Assembly (NCBI RefSeq): GCF_023856365.1
Contig: NW_026042727.1
Location: 1 to 64,000 of the forward strand
Direction: 5' to 3'
Origin: Brienomyrus brachyistius
Lineage: Eukaryota; Chordata; Actinopteri; Osteoglossiformes; Mormyridae
Length of the DNA: 64,000 bases
Shown: positions 22,601 through 31,809 of the stretch, piece after piece
Position numbering within the stretch: position 1 is the first letter of the stretch
Layout: every line of letters starts with the position of its first letter
The notes under the pieces: model-generated
Seen by the model: only the letters and a program-made list of their open reading frames with translations
Told to the model about the DNA's origin: nothing
Database searches by the model: none
Program-made: the position numbers and the translations under genes

Positions 22601-24430
22601 CTGCCCGGGAGCTGCAGCAGGTGGCTGCAGTGGGGGCGCCTGCCCGGGAGCTGCAGCAGGCGGCTGCAGAGGGGGCGCCTGCCCGGGAGCTGCAGCAGGC
22701 GGCTGCAGAGGGGGCGCCTCTGCAGGAACTGGAGCTGGCTGCAGTGGGGGCGCCTGCCCAGGAGCTGCAGCAGGCGGCTGCAGAGGGGGCGCCGGCCCGG
22801 GAGCTGCAGCAGGCGGAGGGAGCGCCGGGACAGGAACAGGAGCGCGGTCAGGAACAGGAGCTGGCTGCAGTGGGGGCGCCTGCCCGGGAGCTGCAGCAGG
22901 TGGCTGCAGTGGGGGCGCCTGCCCGGGAGCTGCAGCAGGCGGCTGCAGAGGGGGCGCCTCTGCAGGAACAGGAGCGCGGTCAGGAACAGGAGCGCGGTCA
23001 GGAACAGGAGCGCGGTCAGGAACAGGAGCTGGCTGCAGTGGGGGCACCTGCCCGGGAGCTGCAGCTGGTGGCTGCAGTGGGGGCGCCTGCCCGGGAGCTG
23101 CAGCAGGCGGCTGCAGAGGGGGCGCCTCTGCAGGAACTGGAGCGCGGTCAGGAACTGGAGCGCGGTCAGGAACTGGAGCGCGGTCAGGAACTGGAGCTGG
23201 CTGCAGAGAGGGCGCCGGCCCGGGAGCTGCAGCAGGCGGCTGCAGAGGGGGCGCCGGCCCGGGAGCTGCAGCAGGCGGCTGCAGAGGGGGCGCCGGCCCG
23301 GGAGCTGCAGCAGGCGGCTGCAGAGGGGGCGCCTCTGCAGGAACTGCAGGTGGCTGCAGTGGGGGCGCCTGCCCTGGAGCTGCAGCAGGCTGCAGTGGGG
23401 GCGCCTGCCCTGGAGCTGCAGCAGGCTGCAGTGGGGGCGCCTGCCCTGGAGCTGCAGCAGGCTGCAGTGGGGGCGCCTGCCCTGGAGCTGCAGCAGGCGA
23501 AGGGGGCAGCGAAGGCGGCTGCGCAGGCGGTGGCTGCACGGGAACGGGGTCCGCCGGCAGCGGCGGCCGCACGGGAGCGGGGTCCGCCGGCAGCGGTGGC
23601 CGCACGGGAGCGGGGTCCGCCGGCAGCGGCGGCCGCACGGGAGCGGGGTCCGCCGGCAGCAACGGAGGGAGGTCCTCTGTACCGGCGATCGCCGGTTTCC
23701 TTCTCCTTCGTTGGCGCCTAGCGGTGGCGGGAGGCGGCGCAACGTCCGTAAAAACGGACGGCGGAAGAAAGGCCTCCGGCTCCGGGTAAGGGTAGAGAAA
23801 GGGCTCCTCGTCCTCGTCCTCACTGGAGAACCAGTACTTCCACACGGGATCGGGGTCGCGTGTGGTCAGCCTCCGGGCTGGAGGTAGGGCGGGTACTTCC
23901 CTCTCGTCCCCTGTCGGGAGCCAAAGCCTGGAGAGCGAGCAGGCGCCGAGACGGATCGTCTCCTGCGGGACTCCCCTCCTCCCTCTCCGCTTCTTTTTGA
24001 GGTCTGTCATTCTGTCACGATCGGGTACGGGTGAAGCGGCGATCGTGCAGGCAAGCAGGCAAGCAGGAAGCAGGAAGCAGGAAGCAGGAAGCAGGAATAC
24101 GGGGCAAACGGGAGTTTAATACGAGGACAGGGACCGGGAAACAGCTCACGCTTACGAACATCAATGACAGACCAAGCAAACAGGGGAGACCAGGACTTAA
24201 ATACACCAGACTGAATGACAGCAAACGGAAACAGCTGGGTACAATTCGGGAAACACACGTGGGTAATCAGGGGGCGTGGCACACACGAGGAGCGGACGAG
24301 CCGGGCATGACAATTATTCCCTGCAAAATAATTTTGACAGTTTAGTTGTTTGTCAATATAAAATTAGCAAAGATACCTTATTGTCTGCTTTGTTCCATAA
24401 ATGTTTTTCTAAACATCAAACAAAAATCAT

Positions 24431-24461
<31 letters not shown>

Positions 24462-27400
24462 ACAATTTGTTGCATTTTGCTTGCTGTCAGCCAAAAGCCT
24501 AACCTTCTCTTTATACAGATGTTAATGTTACACATTGCAGCCTCTTTAAAACAAATAACATAAAAAAATGTTTGAGTTGTTATATACAGTATAGGACTGT
24601 GCAAAAATCTTAAGCAACAAAAGAAAATTATTTTTGACGTTATTTATCTGAGCAGTCAGTGTGTATTCACTCTGAAAAAAAAAATGCATGATTTAACATA
24701 TGAACTAGGGATGTGCACCATTCAGAACTGATTTGAGAATGAAATTCTCAAATACGTATCCTAAAATTCAGGATTTTGAATACATATATGAACTTGAATT
24801 TCAGTTCATTTTGTTAATCTGAATTACATTTGAATTGTGGTTGAAAACAGGTTGTGGCATTGAAATTTATATTTGAATTTAAAGAAGAAGAACGAAAAAG
24901 GGTTTGGATTCAAATTCAAGTTCATATACGTACTGTAGGTGTAGCTTTTAACTAAAATATGAACTTTAATTTAAATATGAATTATACATAAACACATTAA
25001 CATTGTTATACATCATTGTTATAAAAATGTCGTTTTGTAAAGAATGAAATAATGCAACATTTGAAGTGTCACCTAAAATAATAATTATACTGTCATTTTG
25101 TGCACCATGGTGGATCTGCTCATAGGAAGAGCTGAGTGTCTCTCCTTAAAAGTCAGTGTTGGCTGCAGTGACGGCAGTTTCTAACCTAAGAAACGTCCCA
25201 AACACTTTTCCTGCATCAAAAGTCAAACTAGTCCCTATTCCTGCCATGAAAGGTTCACATAATGTCACCGATACCTGAACCAACCATGTTTATCAGAGGA
25301 TGCCAACCCTTTGGCTGCAGCTTTCTCTGCACACGCTGAGAGAGTCTTCAGTGTAGCAGGAAAAGATTTCAGGCCAGAAGATTGCAAATTAAATCATGAA
25401 ACCTTTGAAGATATTATGCTGAATAAATGTAATAATAATGAAAAATTAGCAATGTGTATTGGAATAAAGCATAATTGTATTTGCCATGACGTTTTGCTTT
25501 TCGCTGTAGTGCTATGGTTGAACGGAAAAACTTACTTTTGTGTGCATAAGAAAATAAATAGGAGGAACTACGAAACCAAGTAATTCCTTTTACTATGTAT
25601 ACTTTTTCTTTAATGTTAAAAGATAGACAAACTAGTAATGGGCAAACAGCTCTTCGGCTCTTGAATTAAATTATGCAGGTACTACAGCAAAATGCTCAAA
25701 AATACCAAAACACATCAAGAGCTAAATATGCAAAAACAATAAATACCTTCCTGTGGAAAAGGGGCAACATAAACCAAATGTAAAGTCACGAAAATCATGA
25801 AAATATAAAGTACACTTTACACACTTCATTTCTTTGAATTGAAATTAATTATATTCATCTACCTTCATACATTAATACAAGACATTATATGATTATAATG
25901 TTTGTTATTATCATATAATTTTTATTTAGGTATTATGTAGGTGCAGTTAATGTATAGTGTTACCTGATATATACTAATAAGCAGTAATACAATAAAAAGA
26001 GAGAAGAATGTCAGCTGTTCTCCAAGAAGTTACTGATTTCTTGGATGGCTAGAAGAACATCGATTCAGTTCCCAAAAATCTGTAAGAACAATTTTTGAGG
26101 ATCTGTATTTTCCATTGTTATTCTCAAAGGGCTGTCATCATGACTATTTTGCTTTTCAGGTAAAGACTCCAACAGCAGGACTGTGGTACAGCAGCCTGTG
26201 TCTGACACATTGCAGCCAGGAGACTCTGTGAGCCTGCAGTGTACGATAGAGACTGGGAGCTGTGCAGGAGAACACAGTGTTTACTGGTTCAGACATGGAT
26301 CAGGAGAATCCCTTCCTGGAGTCATTTACAGCCATGGAAACAGCAGTGATGAGTGTGAGAAGAGCCCTGAGGCTGGATCTCCTACACGGAGCTGCGTCTA
26401 CAGCCTCCCCAAGGGGAACCTCAGCCTCTCCGATGCTGGGACTTACTACTGCGCTGTGGCCATGTGTGGGGAGATGCTGTTTGGGAACGGCACATAGCTG
26501 GATATAGATGGTAACACCCAGTGTGGGGAGATGCTGTTTGGGAACGGCACACAGCTGGATATAGATGGTAGCACCCAGTGTGGAGAGTATATCTGCTTCA
26601 AAGTTTTATTTAGCTTATTCTGCTATTAAGACATTTATTTCTTTTTTTAATGTAATGAATTTTCTAATTTAAGTGCTTAAATTAAATTACACAGATGTTA
26701 ATTTAATAATTATCCATCCATCCATCCATTTTCCAAACCGCTTATCCTATTGGGTCGCGGGGGGTCCGGAGCCTAATTTAATAATTATTTCAAATATTAA
26801 TATCCATCCATCCATCCATTTTCCAAACCGCTTATCCTATTGGGTCGCGGGGGGTCCGGAGCCTAATTTAATAATTATTTCAAATATTAATATAAATTGT
26901 TAAAATGCAAAATACTAGAAGTTCATGTTAAAAATGGACTATTTACAAAACAACTGCTGTAATGTGTTATCGATTTGATCTTTAACTAATGTAATGTAAG
27001 CAAATGGGAAATGTGTCTCTATATCATTATGCTGAAATCTATCTCTTTGTTACAGGCTTTCAGAAGCTGCTGGATCCTCTTCACTCTGGCTTGCTGATAG
27101 TTTTATCTTGCAGCATTATTCTGAACGTTGCTCTCATTTGTATAAGATGTAAACTGACCTGTACACACTGTGCAGGTACGCTGCCCGGCTTTATGCACTC
27201 AGAAGGACAAAATGTAGATTTTAACAAATTATAGAAATATAAAATTGTTTTATGATAGATAACATTTTCATATTAAAACCACTCTTGCAGGTAATACAGT
27301 TTTAAAATCCATTATTAAATCTCACCTTATTTATATAAACCTTTTTGTACTGTAAGATTTACATTTTTGTATTATATCTTTCATATTTTGCAAAATCTAT

Positions 27401-27991
27401 TGAAATATACATGTTGCAATAAGTTGCATATCAATAACTTTTATTACCAAGATCTCCTTTATAGCAATTTTATTATATATGATATATGAGAACAAATGAC
27501 ACGTATCCAAACATGCACACTTAAATTGACAGAAGTCATTTTTACTTTCATTTTTGAGACAAAAAGGATGTTGATTGCTTGAAAATTCGGAATGTTATCT
27601 GACCACGGTATGATACCGTGCGAAATTAAATAATATATTGATGTGTTATATATTTTAAACAGATGAAAAGAACAGTGATATATCAAAAGTGGAATGGTCA
27701 CGCAAGCAAGTATGTAATAAATATTTCAAATTACAAATCGTCAGTAAAACAAATGAACCTCAGACTGATTTCCATCCTGGGATCAGCATTTTAAGTGCTA
27801 TTTGTGAAAATAGGTAATAGCAAACCGATTTGATCCATCCAATTCTGCCATCTTTGTCTCCACAGTGCCATGACGAGGACACACTGAATTACGCTGCCCT
27901 GAACCTTAAGAAGCCAAAACCCAGGAGACAGAAGAAAGACGGGAATAATGACACTCTGTATTCTGACCTCCGCTACAGAGATTATGAATAA
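19667..27991 (+). CDS. nitr: Novel immune-type receptor (NITR), inhibitory, six exons
   Basis: The exons are 19667-19700 (leader, MFRLFGLLIFI), 19869-20216 (V domain; SVTLTC, SDSAVYYCA, J-like FGNGTFVI), 26160-26510 (I domain; CTIETGSC, HSVYWFRHGSGES, SLSDAGTYYCAV, second J-like FGNGT), 27056-27175 (transmembrane, GLLIVLSCSIILNVALICI), 27663-27709 and 27866-27991 (cytoplasmic). All introns are GT-AG and the joins keep frame (342 codons in total). The tail has an ITIM, LNYAAL, and an ITIM/ITSM-like TLYSDL, so signalling would be inhibitory through SHP-type phosphatases (family knowledge). V plus extra-cysteine I domains without a separate J segment are characteristic of NITRs, which act as surface receptors of cytotoxic or lymphoid cells. 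The I exon has an in-frame TAG (26495-26497). If it is real, the product stops after the I domain and would be soluble. A 4-kb LTR element and a hAT fragment lie in the V-I intron. Confidence 0.93.
20274..20561 (-). repeat. 3' LTR of the proline-rich element
   Basis: In element orientation this is the downstream LTR. It shares a nearly identical promoter-side half with the other LTR, while the distal half (GCAGG-rich repeats) has diverged, so the insertion is not very recent. TATA-like CTTAAATA is at 20445-20452. Confidence 0.92.
20565..20576 (-). promoter_or_regulatory. Polypurine tract next to the 3' LTR
   Basis: Read on the minus strand, a run of nine G residues sits three bases upstream of the TGTCATG start of the 3' LTR, the position where the plus-strand primer tract of LTR elements lies. 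The run is preceded by TTT rather than purines. Confidence 0.6.
20657..24010 (-). CDS. Proline-rich repeat protein of the LTR element (1117 aa)
   Basis: This is the sole ORF of the element. The start ATG (24010) lies two bases inside the LTR junction and overlaps the primer-binding site, which encodes MTDL. Residues 1-115 are unique: a basic start (KKKRRGRR), an acidic patch (SSEDEDEE, about 62-69), an aromatic PYPEPEAF segment and RRQRRRRK near 98-105. Residues of about 116-855 are repeats of a 13-residue unit (PAAAPGQAPPLQP) alternating with a 6-residue unit (PVPDRA). A conserved block MSVSRKGRGHRR begins at residue 862, and a Pro/Ser/Ala-rich tail follows. There is no zinc knuckle, protease, RT or integrase, and no homologous domain is recognised. 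The GC-rich repeats leave several other frames open, but the conserved end block in copies at 56870 and the start position favour this frame. Similar ORFs can be misannotated as cell-wall or mucin-like proteins. Confidence 0.7.
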   Translation of the reverse strand: MTDLKKKRRGRRGVPQETIRLGACSLSRLWLPTGDEREVPALPPARRLTTRDPDPVWKYWFSSEDEDEEPFLYPYPEPEAFLPPSVFTDVAPPPATARRQRRRRKPAIAGTEDLPPLLPADPAPVRPPLPADPAPVRPPLPADPAPVRPPLPADPVPVQPPPAQPPSLPPSPAAAPGQAPPLQPAAAPGQAPPLQPAAAPGQAPPLQPAAAPGQAPPLQPPAVPAEAPPLQPPAAAPGPAPPLQPPAAAPGPAPPLQPPAAAPGPAPSLQPAPVPDRAPVPDRAPVPDRAPVPAEAPPLQPPAAAPGQAPPLQPPAAAPGQVPPLQPAPVPDRAPVPDRAPVPDRAPVPAEAPPLQPPAAAPGQAPPLQPPAAAPGQAPPLQPAPVPDRAPVPVPALPPPAAAPGPAPPLQPPAAAPGQAPPLQPAPVPAEAPPLQPPAAAPGQAPPLQPPAAAPGQAPPLQPPAAAPGQAPPLQPDPVPDRAPVPDRAPVPAEAPPLQPPAAAPGQAPPLQPPAAAPGQAPPLQPPAAAPGQAPPLQPPAAPGQAPPLQPPAAPGQAPPLQPPAAAPGPAPPLQPPPVPDRAAAPGQAPPLQSPAAAPGPAPPLQPPPVPDRAPVPDRAPVPDRAPVPDRAPVPAEAPPLQPPAAAPGPAPPLQPPAAAPGPAPPLQPPAAAPVSAPVPDRAPVPAEAPPLQPPAAAPVPDRAPVPDRAPVPDRAPVPDRAPVPAEAPPLQPPAAAPGQAPPLQPPAAAPGPAPPLQPPPVPDRALVPDRAPVPTEAPPLQPPAAAPGQAPPLQPPAAAPGQAPPLQPPAAAPGPAPPLQPPPVPAEAPPPPAAAPAPVPSPPVTFSPSSRRTRPRPGVIMSVSRKGRGHRRRAGVPPALPPGSPCLACAGARLAPAGPGPPGRLSPAGPSPMPRRPASLPPPVPGRSLGGSPTAAPRLPAGPLPPALLRTSPPAAAPPSSGPSPWPLPAPSSPSLVLPPAPSLAPPRVPRPVSSAPPGSPPAPASRPPAAPPAASCRPLGLPRASPSSPSLSPYAPAFVPPVSAPLFSARPFVPPVSVPCAPVYPPCTPGPFVPPVPSVSPFLVCLSAFPTLCQVLSFVLSLALFCASVLFPVLR
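24001..24011 (-). promoter_or_regulatory. Self-priming primer-binding site
   Basis: On the minus strand this reads AATGACAGACC, one base after the LTR end. It is the exact complement of GGTCTGTCATT inside the LTR (minus strand 24173-24163). That copy begins 30 nt downstream of the first T of TATTTAAG, where transcription should start. Tf1/sushi-type chromoviruses prime reverse transcription with the 5' end of their own RNA. Confidence 0.85.
24013..24312 (-). repeat. 5' LTR with promoter and poly(A) signal
   Basis: In element orientation it starts TGTCATGCCCGGCTCGTCC and has TATTTAAG (plus-strand 24196-24203). The predicted RNA start is 24173, ATTAAA lies at plus-strand 24115-24120, then GCTTCCT repeats and the end GATCGTGACA. 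R plus U5 would be about 161 nt. Confidence 0.92.
24427..24462. repeat. (ATT)n microsatellite
   Basis: About 12 tandem ATT units in the NITR V-I intron. Confidence 0.95.
24590..24665. mobile_element. Tc1-type terminal fragment
   Basis: GGACTGTGCAAAAATCTTAAG resembles the terminal repeat of a fish Tc1 family. There is no transposase and no opposite end. It is intronic. Confidence 0.5.
24700..25640 (+). mobile_element. Decayed hAT transposon with C-terminal transposase scrap
   Basis: At 25311-25440 the plus strand encodes AFSAHAERVFSVAGKDFRPE, then LNHETFEDIMLNKCN. This is the hAT-family C-terminal dimerisation motif (SxERVFSxAG). The rest of the transposase is absent. Outer limits are uncertain; AGGGATGTGCACC near 24710 may be one end. 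It lies in the NITR V-I intron. Confidence 0.65.
26495..26568 (+). repeat. 57-bp in-frame duplication of the NITR I-exon end
   Basis: The exon end plus its splice donor is repeated with a 57-bp offset (donor G at 26511 and again at 26568). The copies differ at few sites. One difference is TAG (26495-26497) against CAG (26552-26554) at the Gln of the J-like GTQLDI motif. Confidence 0.9.
26697..26890 (-). repeat. Two identical SINE 3'-end fragments in tandem
   Basis: A roughly 105-bp unit containing ATCCATCCATCCATCCATTT to GGGGTCCGGAGCC plus flanking AATTTAATAATTATT is present twice and appears identical. Each holds only the 3' tail region of the SINE. It lies in the NITR I-TM intron. Confidence 0.9.
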
Positions 27992-28577
27992 AGATGCTTC
28001 TCATTCATGTCAGTCACACAGAGTGTTCAGGGTGTAGCTTTAATAATGTTCAGAGGAGGGCAGGGGAGCCAGTGCTTCTGAGACTGAATCACGGGATTTT
28101 ACGGAGCACCGGTGCTGAGTTTGGTGTCAGTGTGTTTGGGGCGCATTTTTACTGGAAGTGCAAATGTTCAAGCCAGACTGGGGGCTGAGGGAGGGGGAGA
28201 GGGGAGCCACAGAGATTATTTCTTCATGGCATGGGGGGGAATAAGCGGCTTTAATGTTGTGGAAAGGCTGAGTTGCTGCAATCAGTTCTTTGATGTCACA
28301 CATGCTTACTTGTCTCCCTTGTGTACCATGCTGAATGGTTTGGGGCAAACGCACAGGGACTGATTGATTATATTAAACAGATGAAAGAAACTGAATGAAA
28401 ATTTCAAGTGTTCTTAAATTACGTTTTTCATTTAATTGTGTGTTCTGGATGTATTTTTGAGTATATACATGTACCTGTATATGTACCTGTATATATACCT
28501 GTGTCGTTAATAACGATGTGGATAATTAAGAAAGAGGAGTTTTGTTTCTTGCTCCCTGTCTTGTTACTTGGCTCACA
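27992..28577. other. NITR 3' UTR and downstream flank
   Basis: AATAAA overlaps the stop codon region (27987-27992). No further exon is recognised. Confidence 0.4.
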
Positions 28578-28686
28578 AACATACACACACATAGACACAC
28601 ACACAAACATACACAGACACACAAACACACACACACATAGACACACACACACACAAACACACATGCACACATGCACACACACACAC
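28578..28686. repeat. Imperfect (CA)n tract
   Basis: Alternating ACAC, ACATAG and ACAAAC units. It causes long open frames on both strands that are not genes. Confidence 0.9.
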
Positions 28687-28914
28687 TGCTACGGCTCTGT
28701 AAGAACACTACCATGCTCTTTTGTGTGAGTGGGGTGGGGGGTGTTAAATAAGATGAAAATGACAATGGCTGTACTTTTGTTATGTCAGTTGTGTTTCTAT
28801 AGTCATTGTATCATATTCCACAAGCTTTTTATTCTACAAGATGTACAAGCCAGTCAGTGTATTCAGTGGGGTGTTCAGGAGTCATTAGGTTCTGAAAAAT
28901 GTCTTGCATTTAAA

Positions 28915-29075
28915 ACATAATGTACTTTTGAATACTTAAGTATTTTTAGATGCAAATACTCCAGTACTTTAACTGAAGTAAAAAATTAACTGAAAAACTT
29001 TGAGTATTATTTGACGAGGAGTATCTATACTTAACTCAAGTAGTGAAGTTGTGTACTTTGTCCACCTCTGTCCAA
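28915..29075. repeat. Interspersed repeat ending GTACTTTGTCCACCTCTG
   Basis: The end motif 'gtactttgtccacctctg' and the AAGTATTTT-rich body are typical of a non-autonomous DNA element abundant in fish (hAT-like). The left end is not clear. Confidence 0.5.
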
Positions 29076-30019
29076 AAGTGACATACAGCTGTAAGCTGTT
29101 TGGGTTTGTTTGTCTGCTGAGTGCTTCTCTGCAGTGCTGCAGATGTTTCCACTGGTTAGATGCAGCTCAGGAAGACTGACCCACTGACTGCACTGTGCTG
29201 GACTCACTTTGCAAAGAGTAAAAACCACACAGACAGAACAATATCTGCTTCTTGTAAGACCCTGTTTCCTCTCTACCTCACCCAGGTCACGCTTTCAAGT
29301 ATTCAGCCTAAGTTATTTTATCCAAACAAGCCACCATTATTATTCATGCAGCTGGACATTTGACTGGAGCACATGATTGCTACATATCACTACTGTACAT
29401 GGAACGGAATGTACAGTTTTCACAACAGAACTTTAGAAAAGCAAAATTCTCATCAGTCCACATCTCTAACCACCACACATCCTAGGGCTCCCATTTATAA
29501 TGGTACATTTTTGTTTTATTCACATTCTTTTTCATCACACAGATAAACACCATCCATTAATCTTACAGCATGTATCCTGGTCAGGGTGATGGGGACGACA
29601 CCACCTATATCGAGTGTGATTTAAGGCCAAGACCTTAAAAGGGAGAGTCAAGACTGAGGCTTGTTACAAGAGCAGTGGGGCACAAAACAACAAACAACAT
29701 CATTATGAATGTAAAAGAAATGGATGTATATATAAATATAGGGTAATAATAGAAACAAAAAATAAGAATATATTACATACAGAGGAATATTATAGGAATA
29801 TTAAAATTAACTTATACACAATCCTTAACTTATACACAATCCTATTGCATGTAACATTATTGCTCATGTGCCAGATATTAGCCTCCCAAAGGAAGCTGCC
29901 ACACAGGGCATAATGCACTGGCTCAATGCAACACTGCACATCAGTGAATAAGGAGGAACAATATTGCAGATCAGCAGCAGATAGAAACTGTATCAGAAGA
30001 CAGTGAACAGGGGAAAAGT
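29076..30019. other. Unassigned sequence
   Basis: No gene recognised. The segment at 29165-29235 shares a short 'ggaagactgacc' to 'aaaaccacacag' pattern with 30612-30680. Confidence 0.3.
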
Positions 30020-30475
30020 TCAATGAGCAGAGTGCAGATTATAAAGCCTGACTGCTGTGGGGCCCAATGACCTGCGGTACCGTTCTGTCACACGCCGGGT
30101 GTCTGAGTCTCTTACTGAAGGAGCTGCCCTTACGGGCCTCCATAGTCTGCTGGGGGGGTGAGAGGTGTCACATAAAATTGATGACAGCCTTGTTATCAGC
30201 CTGCTCTCATCCATCTACTCTACAGTGCCAAGGGACGCTCCTCCCTGATGATGAGAGGAGTCTAAGCATGTGGACATTTGGGATAATGTGAGTTCAGAAC
30301 TGGATGGTCAGCTGTACGACTTCCAGTCTGTAGGCAGACTCATCACCTTCAGTTATGATGGCAAACACAGTAGTATCACCTGCAAAATTCAGGATCTTCA
30401 CTGGAGCAGCAGTGATTTGTGTAGAAATTGAAGAGAAGAGGGAGAGCACAGAGCCTGGAGGAGCTCAGTGCTGAG
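30020..30475 (-). mobile_element. LINE reverse-transcriptase fragment
   Basis: The minus strand gives a RT-like segment (VKILNFAGDTTVFAIITEG, DESAYRLEV) and then a C-terminal segment (PSRLWRPVRAAPSVRDSDTR). The catalytic Asp pair (usually ADDT) is altered to GDTT, and stops interrupt it. It is the same broad fish LINE type as at 34540-36140. Confidence 0.65.
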
Positions 30476-31809
30476 GGTCAGCGTGTCTGATGTGTGCTGT
30501 AAGCATACAGATGTCCTGCATTTGTGGAACATTTTGTTTGTGCTGCTGTTTATATGTGTTGTTGACGCTGCAGTCAGTAATTTTCCACTAGCAGTCTCAC
30601 CTCTGCATTTTACAGGAAGACTGACCGACTGAGAGCAGGGTGTTTGTGTCTCTCTTCTCAGTGAGCGAAAACCACACAACCATCAGGTCCTCAGCTCAGG
30701 CCCACTGCTTCACTAGAAAAACCACAAAGGGTATTTTTATCTAAAAGTGGGTGAGCAAGTGAGATGTTATTGACAGCATGAATTTGTCTACTAACATTTT
30801 AAATTCAAACCTAAAAAGCAGTATGTCCAGGATGTCAGTAATTACATTTAGTCAGTATGAACAATTTGGGTGCAATAATATAGAATAATGTAGAATTTTG
30901 CATAATTCAGTTAATACCAGTAAGATACCGATCATTAACACTATAAGGTCATGTTGCTGAATCTCATTGTTAAAGTTAAATGAATCTACGCATTTTTATA
31001 CACACAAGACTGTGCTTAGTTCATCTTTCAGTCAAAATCACACAGTGAGGCAAATCTGACCATCTTAATTGTTTTTGCTTGTGTGGAATGGCATCCCATG
31101 CAGGCCTGTGCTCTGTGCTTCCTGGGACAGGTCCCACCCTCTCCAGACCCCGATGAGAATTAGTAGTCGCTGGATAAAAGATTGACAAAAGATAAAAATA
31201 CAAAAGTCATTCTTGCTGTCTAACCTCTGATTACTGCATGACATTTCTGATTTCTGATAACTGATAAGTAGAAAATATGTTTAGTCTCTTGCTTGGTGGT
31301 AAGAAAAAAGGAGAACCACAAAGAGCACAGTCATTTTCAAGGTTATTTCTCACTGGTCAGTGTGAAAGGCTGCGTCATTAATATAACGCCGGGCTCAGCA
31401 CAGTGACTGCACCTGCGCTGCACTGTAGAACACAAGCCAGGCTGCAGACCATCAGCCCTGAAAGTTAAAACAGGACTCGTATGTGTGTCATGTGGTGTTT
31501 AATAAAAATTTACAGGACAGAACATAGTGGATTCAGTTTCCTTTGCTCTTACACTCCCAGTCCAAAGTGTGGCCACGACTGCTGTCAATGCATCTGTCTC
31601 TTTTTTCACCTTAATTTTTCACCTGTGTTATTCACCTTAATATCAAAAGGCTCCAAAGCAGTACAGTAATGCAGAACAAATATTGTAACTAACAAGGAAG
31701 TGGGGAGGTAATGGACAGAAGTGTTGGTTTTTGGTAACTCCACTCCTCTGACCTCCACTGTAATTTTAGGTTCCTTGGAACAATATTGTAAACCAGTCAT
31801 CACACATCA
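30476..31809. other. Unassigned sequence
   Basis: No gene domain recognised on either strand. Ordinary intergenic composition. Confidence 0.3.

Larger units (their letters stand above)
20274..24312 (-). mobile_element. Non-autonomous self-priming LTR retroelement, complete
   Basis: On the plus strand, LTRs at 20274-20561 (288 bp) and 24013-24312 (300 bp) both start TGTCACG and end GGGCATGACA. Target duplications ATTAT flank it (20269-20273 and 24313-24317). In element (minus) orientation each LTR has a TATTTAAG promoter and an ATTAAA signal. Two nucleotides after the 5' LTR the only long ORF starts. An 11-nt site (24001-24011) is exactly complementary to the predicted RNA 5' end (24173-24163), as in Tf1/sushi self-primed elements. 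A G-rich polypurine-like tract abuts the 3' LTR. There is no protease, RT or integrase. It sits antisense in the NITR V-I intron. Confidence 0.93.

Noticed and set aside
21426..23823. Long open frames on the plus strand and a second minus-strand frame within the GC-rich repeat
   Set aside because: They are shadows of the 39-bp and 18-bp repeat units, which leave several frames open. They lack the LTR-anchored start and the block conserved between copies.
26495..26497. TAG as a recoded (read-through) codon in the NITR
   Set aside because: Nothing in the context supports recoding; the duplicated copy with CAG shows it is an ordinary C-to-T change.
28428..28765. Cys/Val-rich frames on both strands
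   Set aside because: They come from the (CA)n microsatellite.
29165..31435. Recombination-signal-like heptamer/nonamer pairs (near 29180, 30635 and 31395)
   Set aside because: Spacers are about 20, 22 and 24 bp rather than a consistent 12 or 23, heptamers are imperfect, and no V or J coding end adjoins them.
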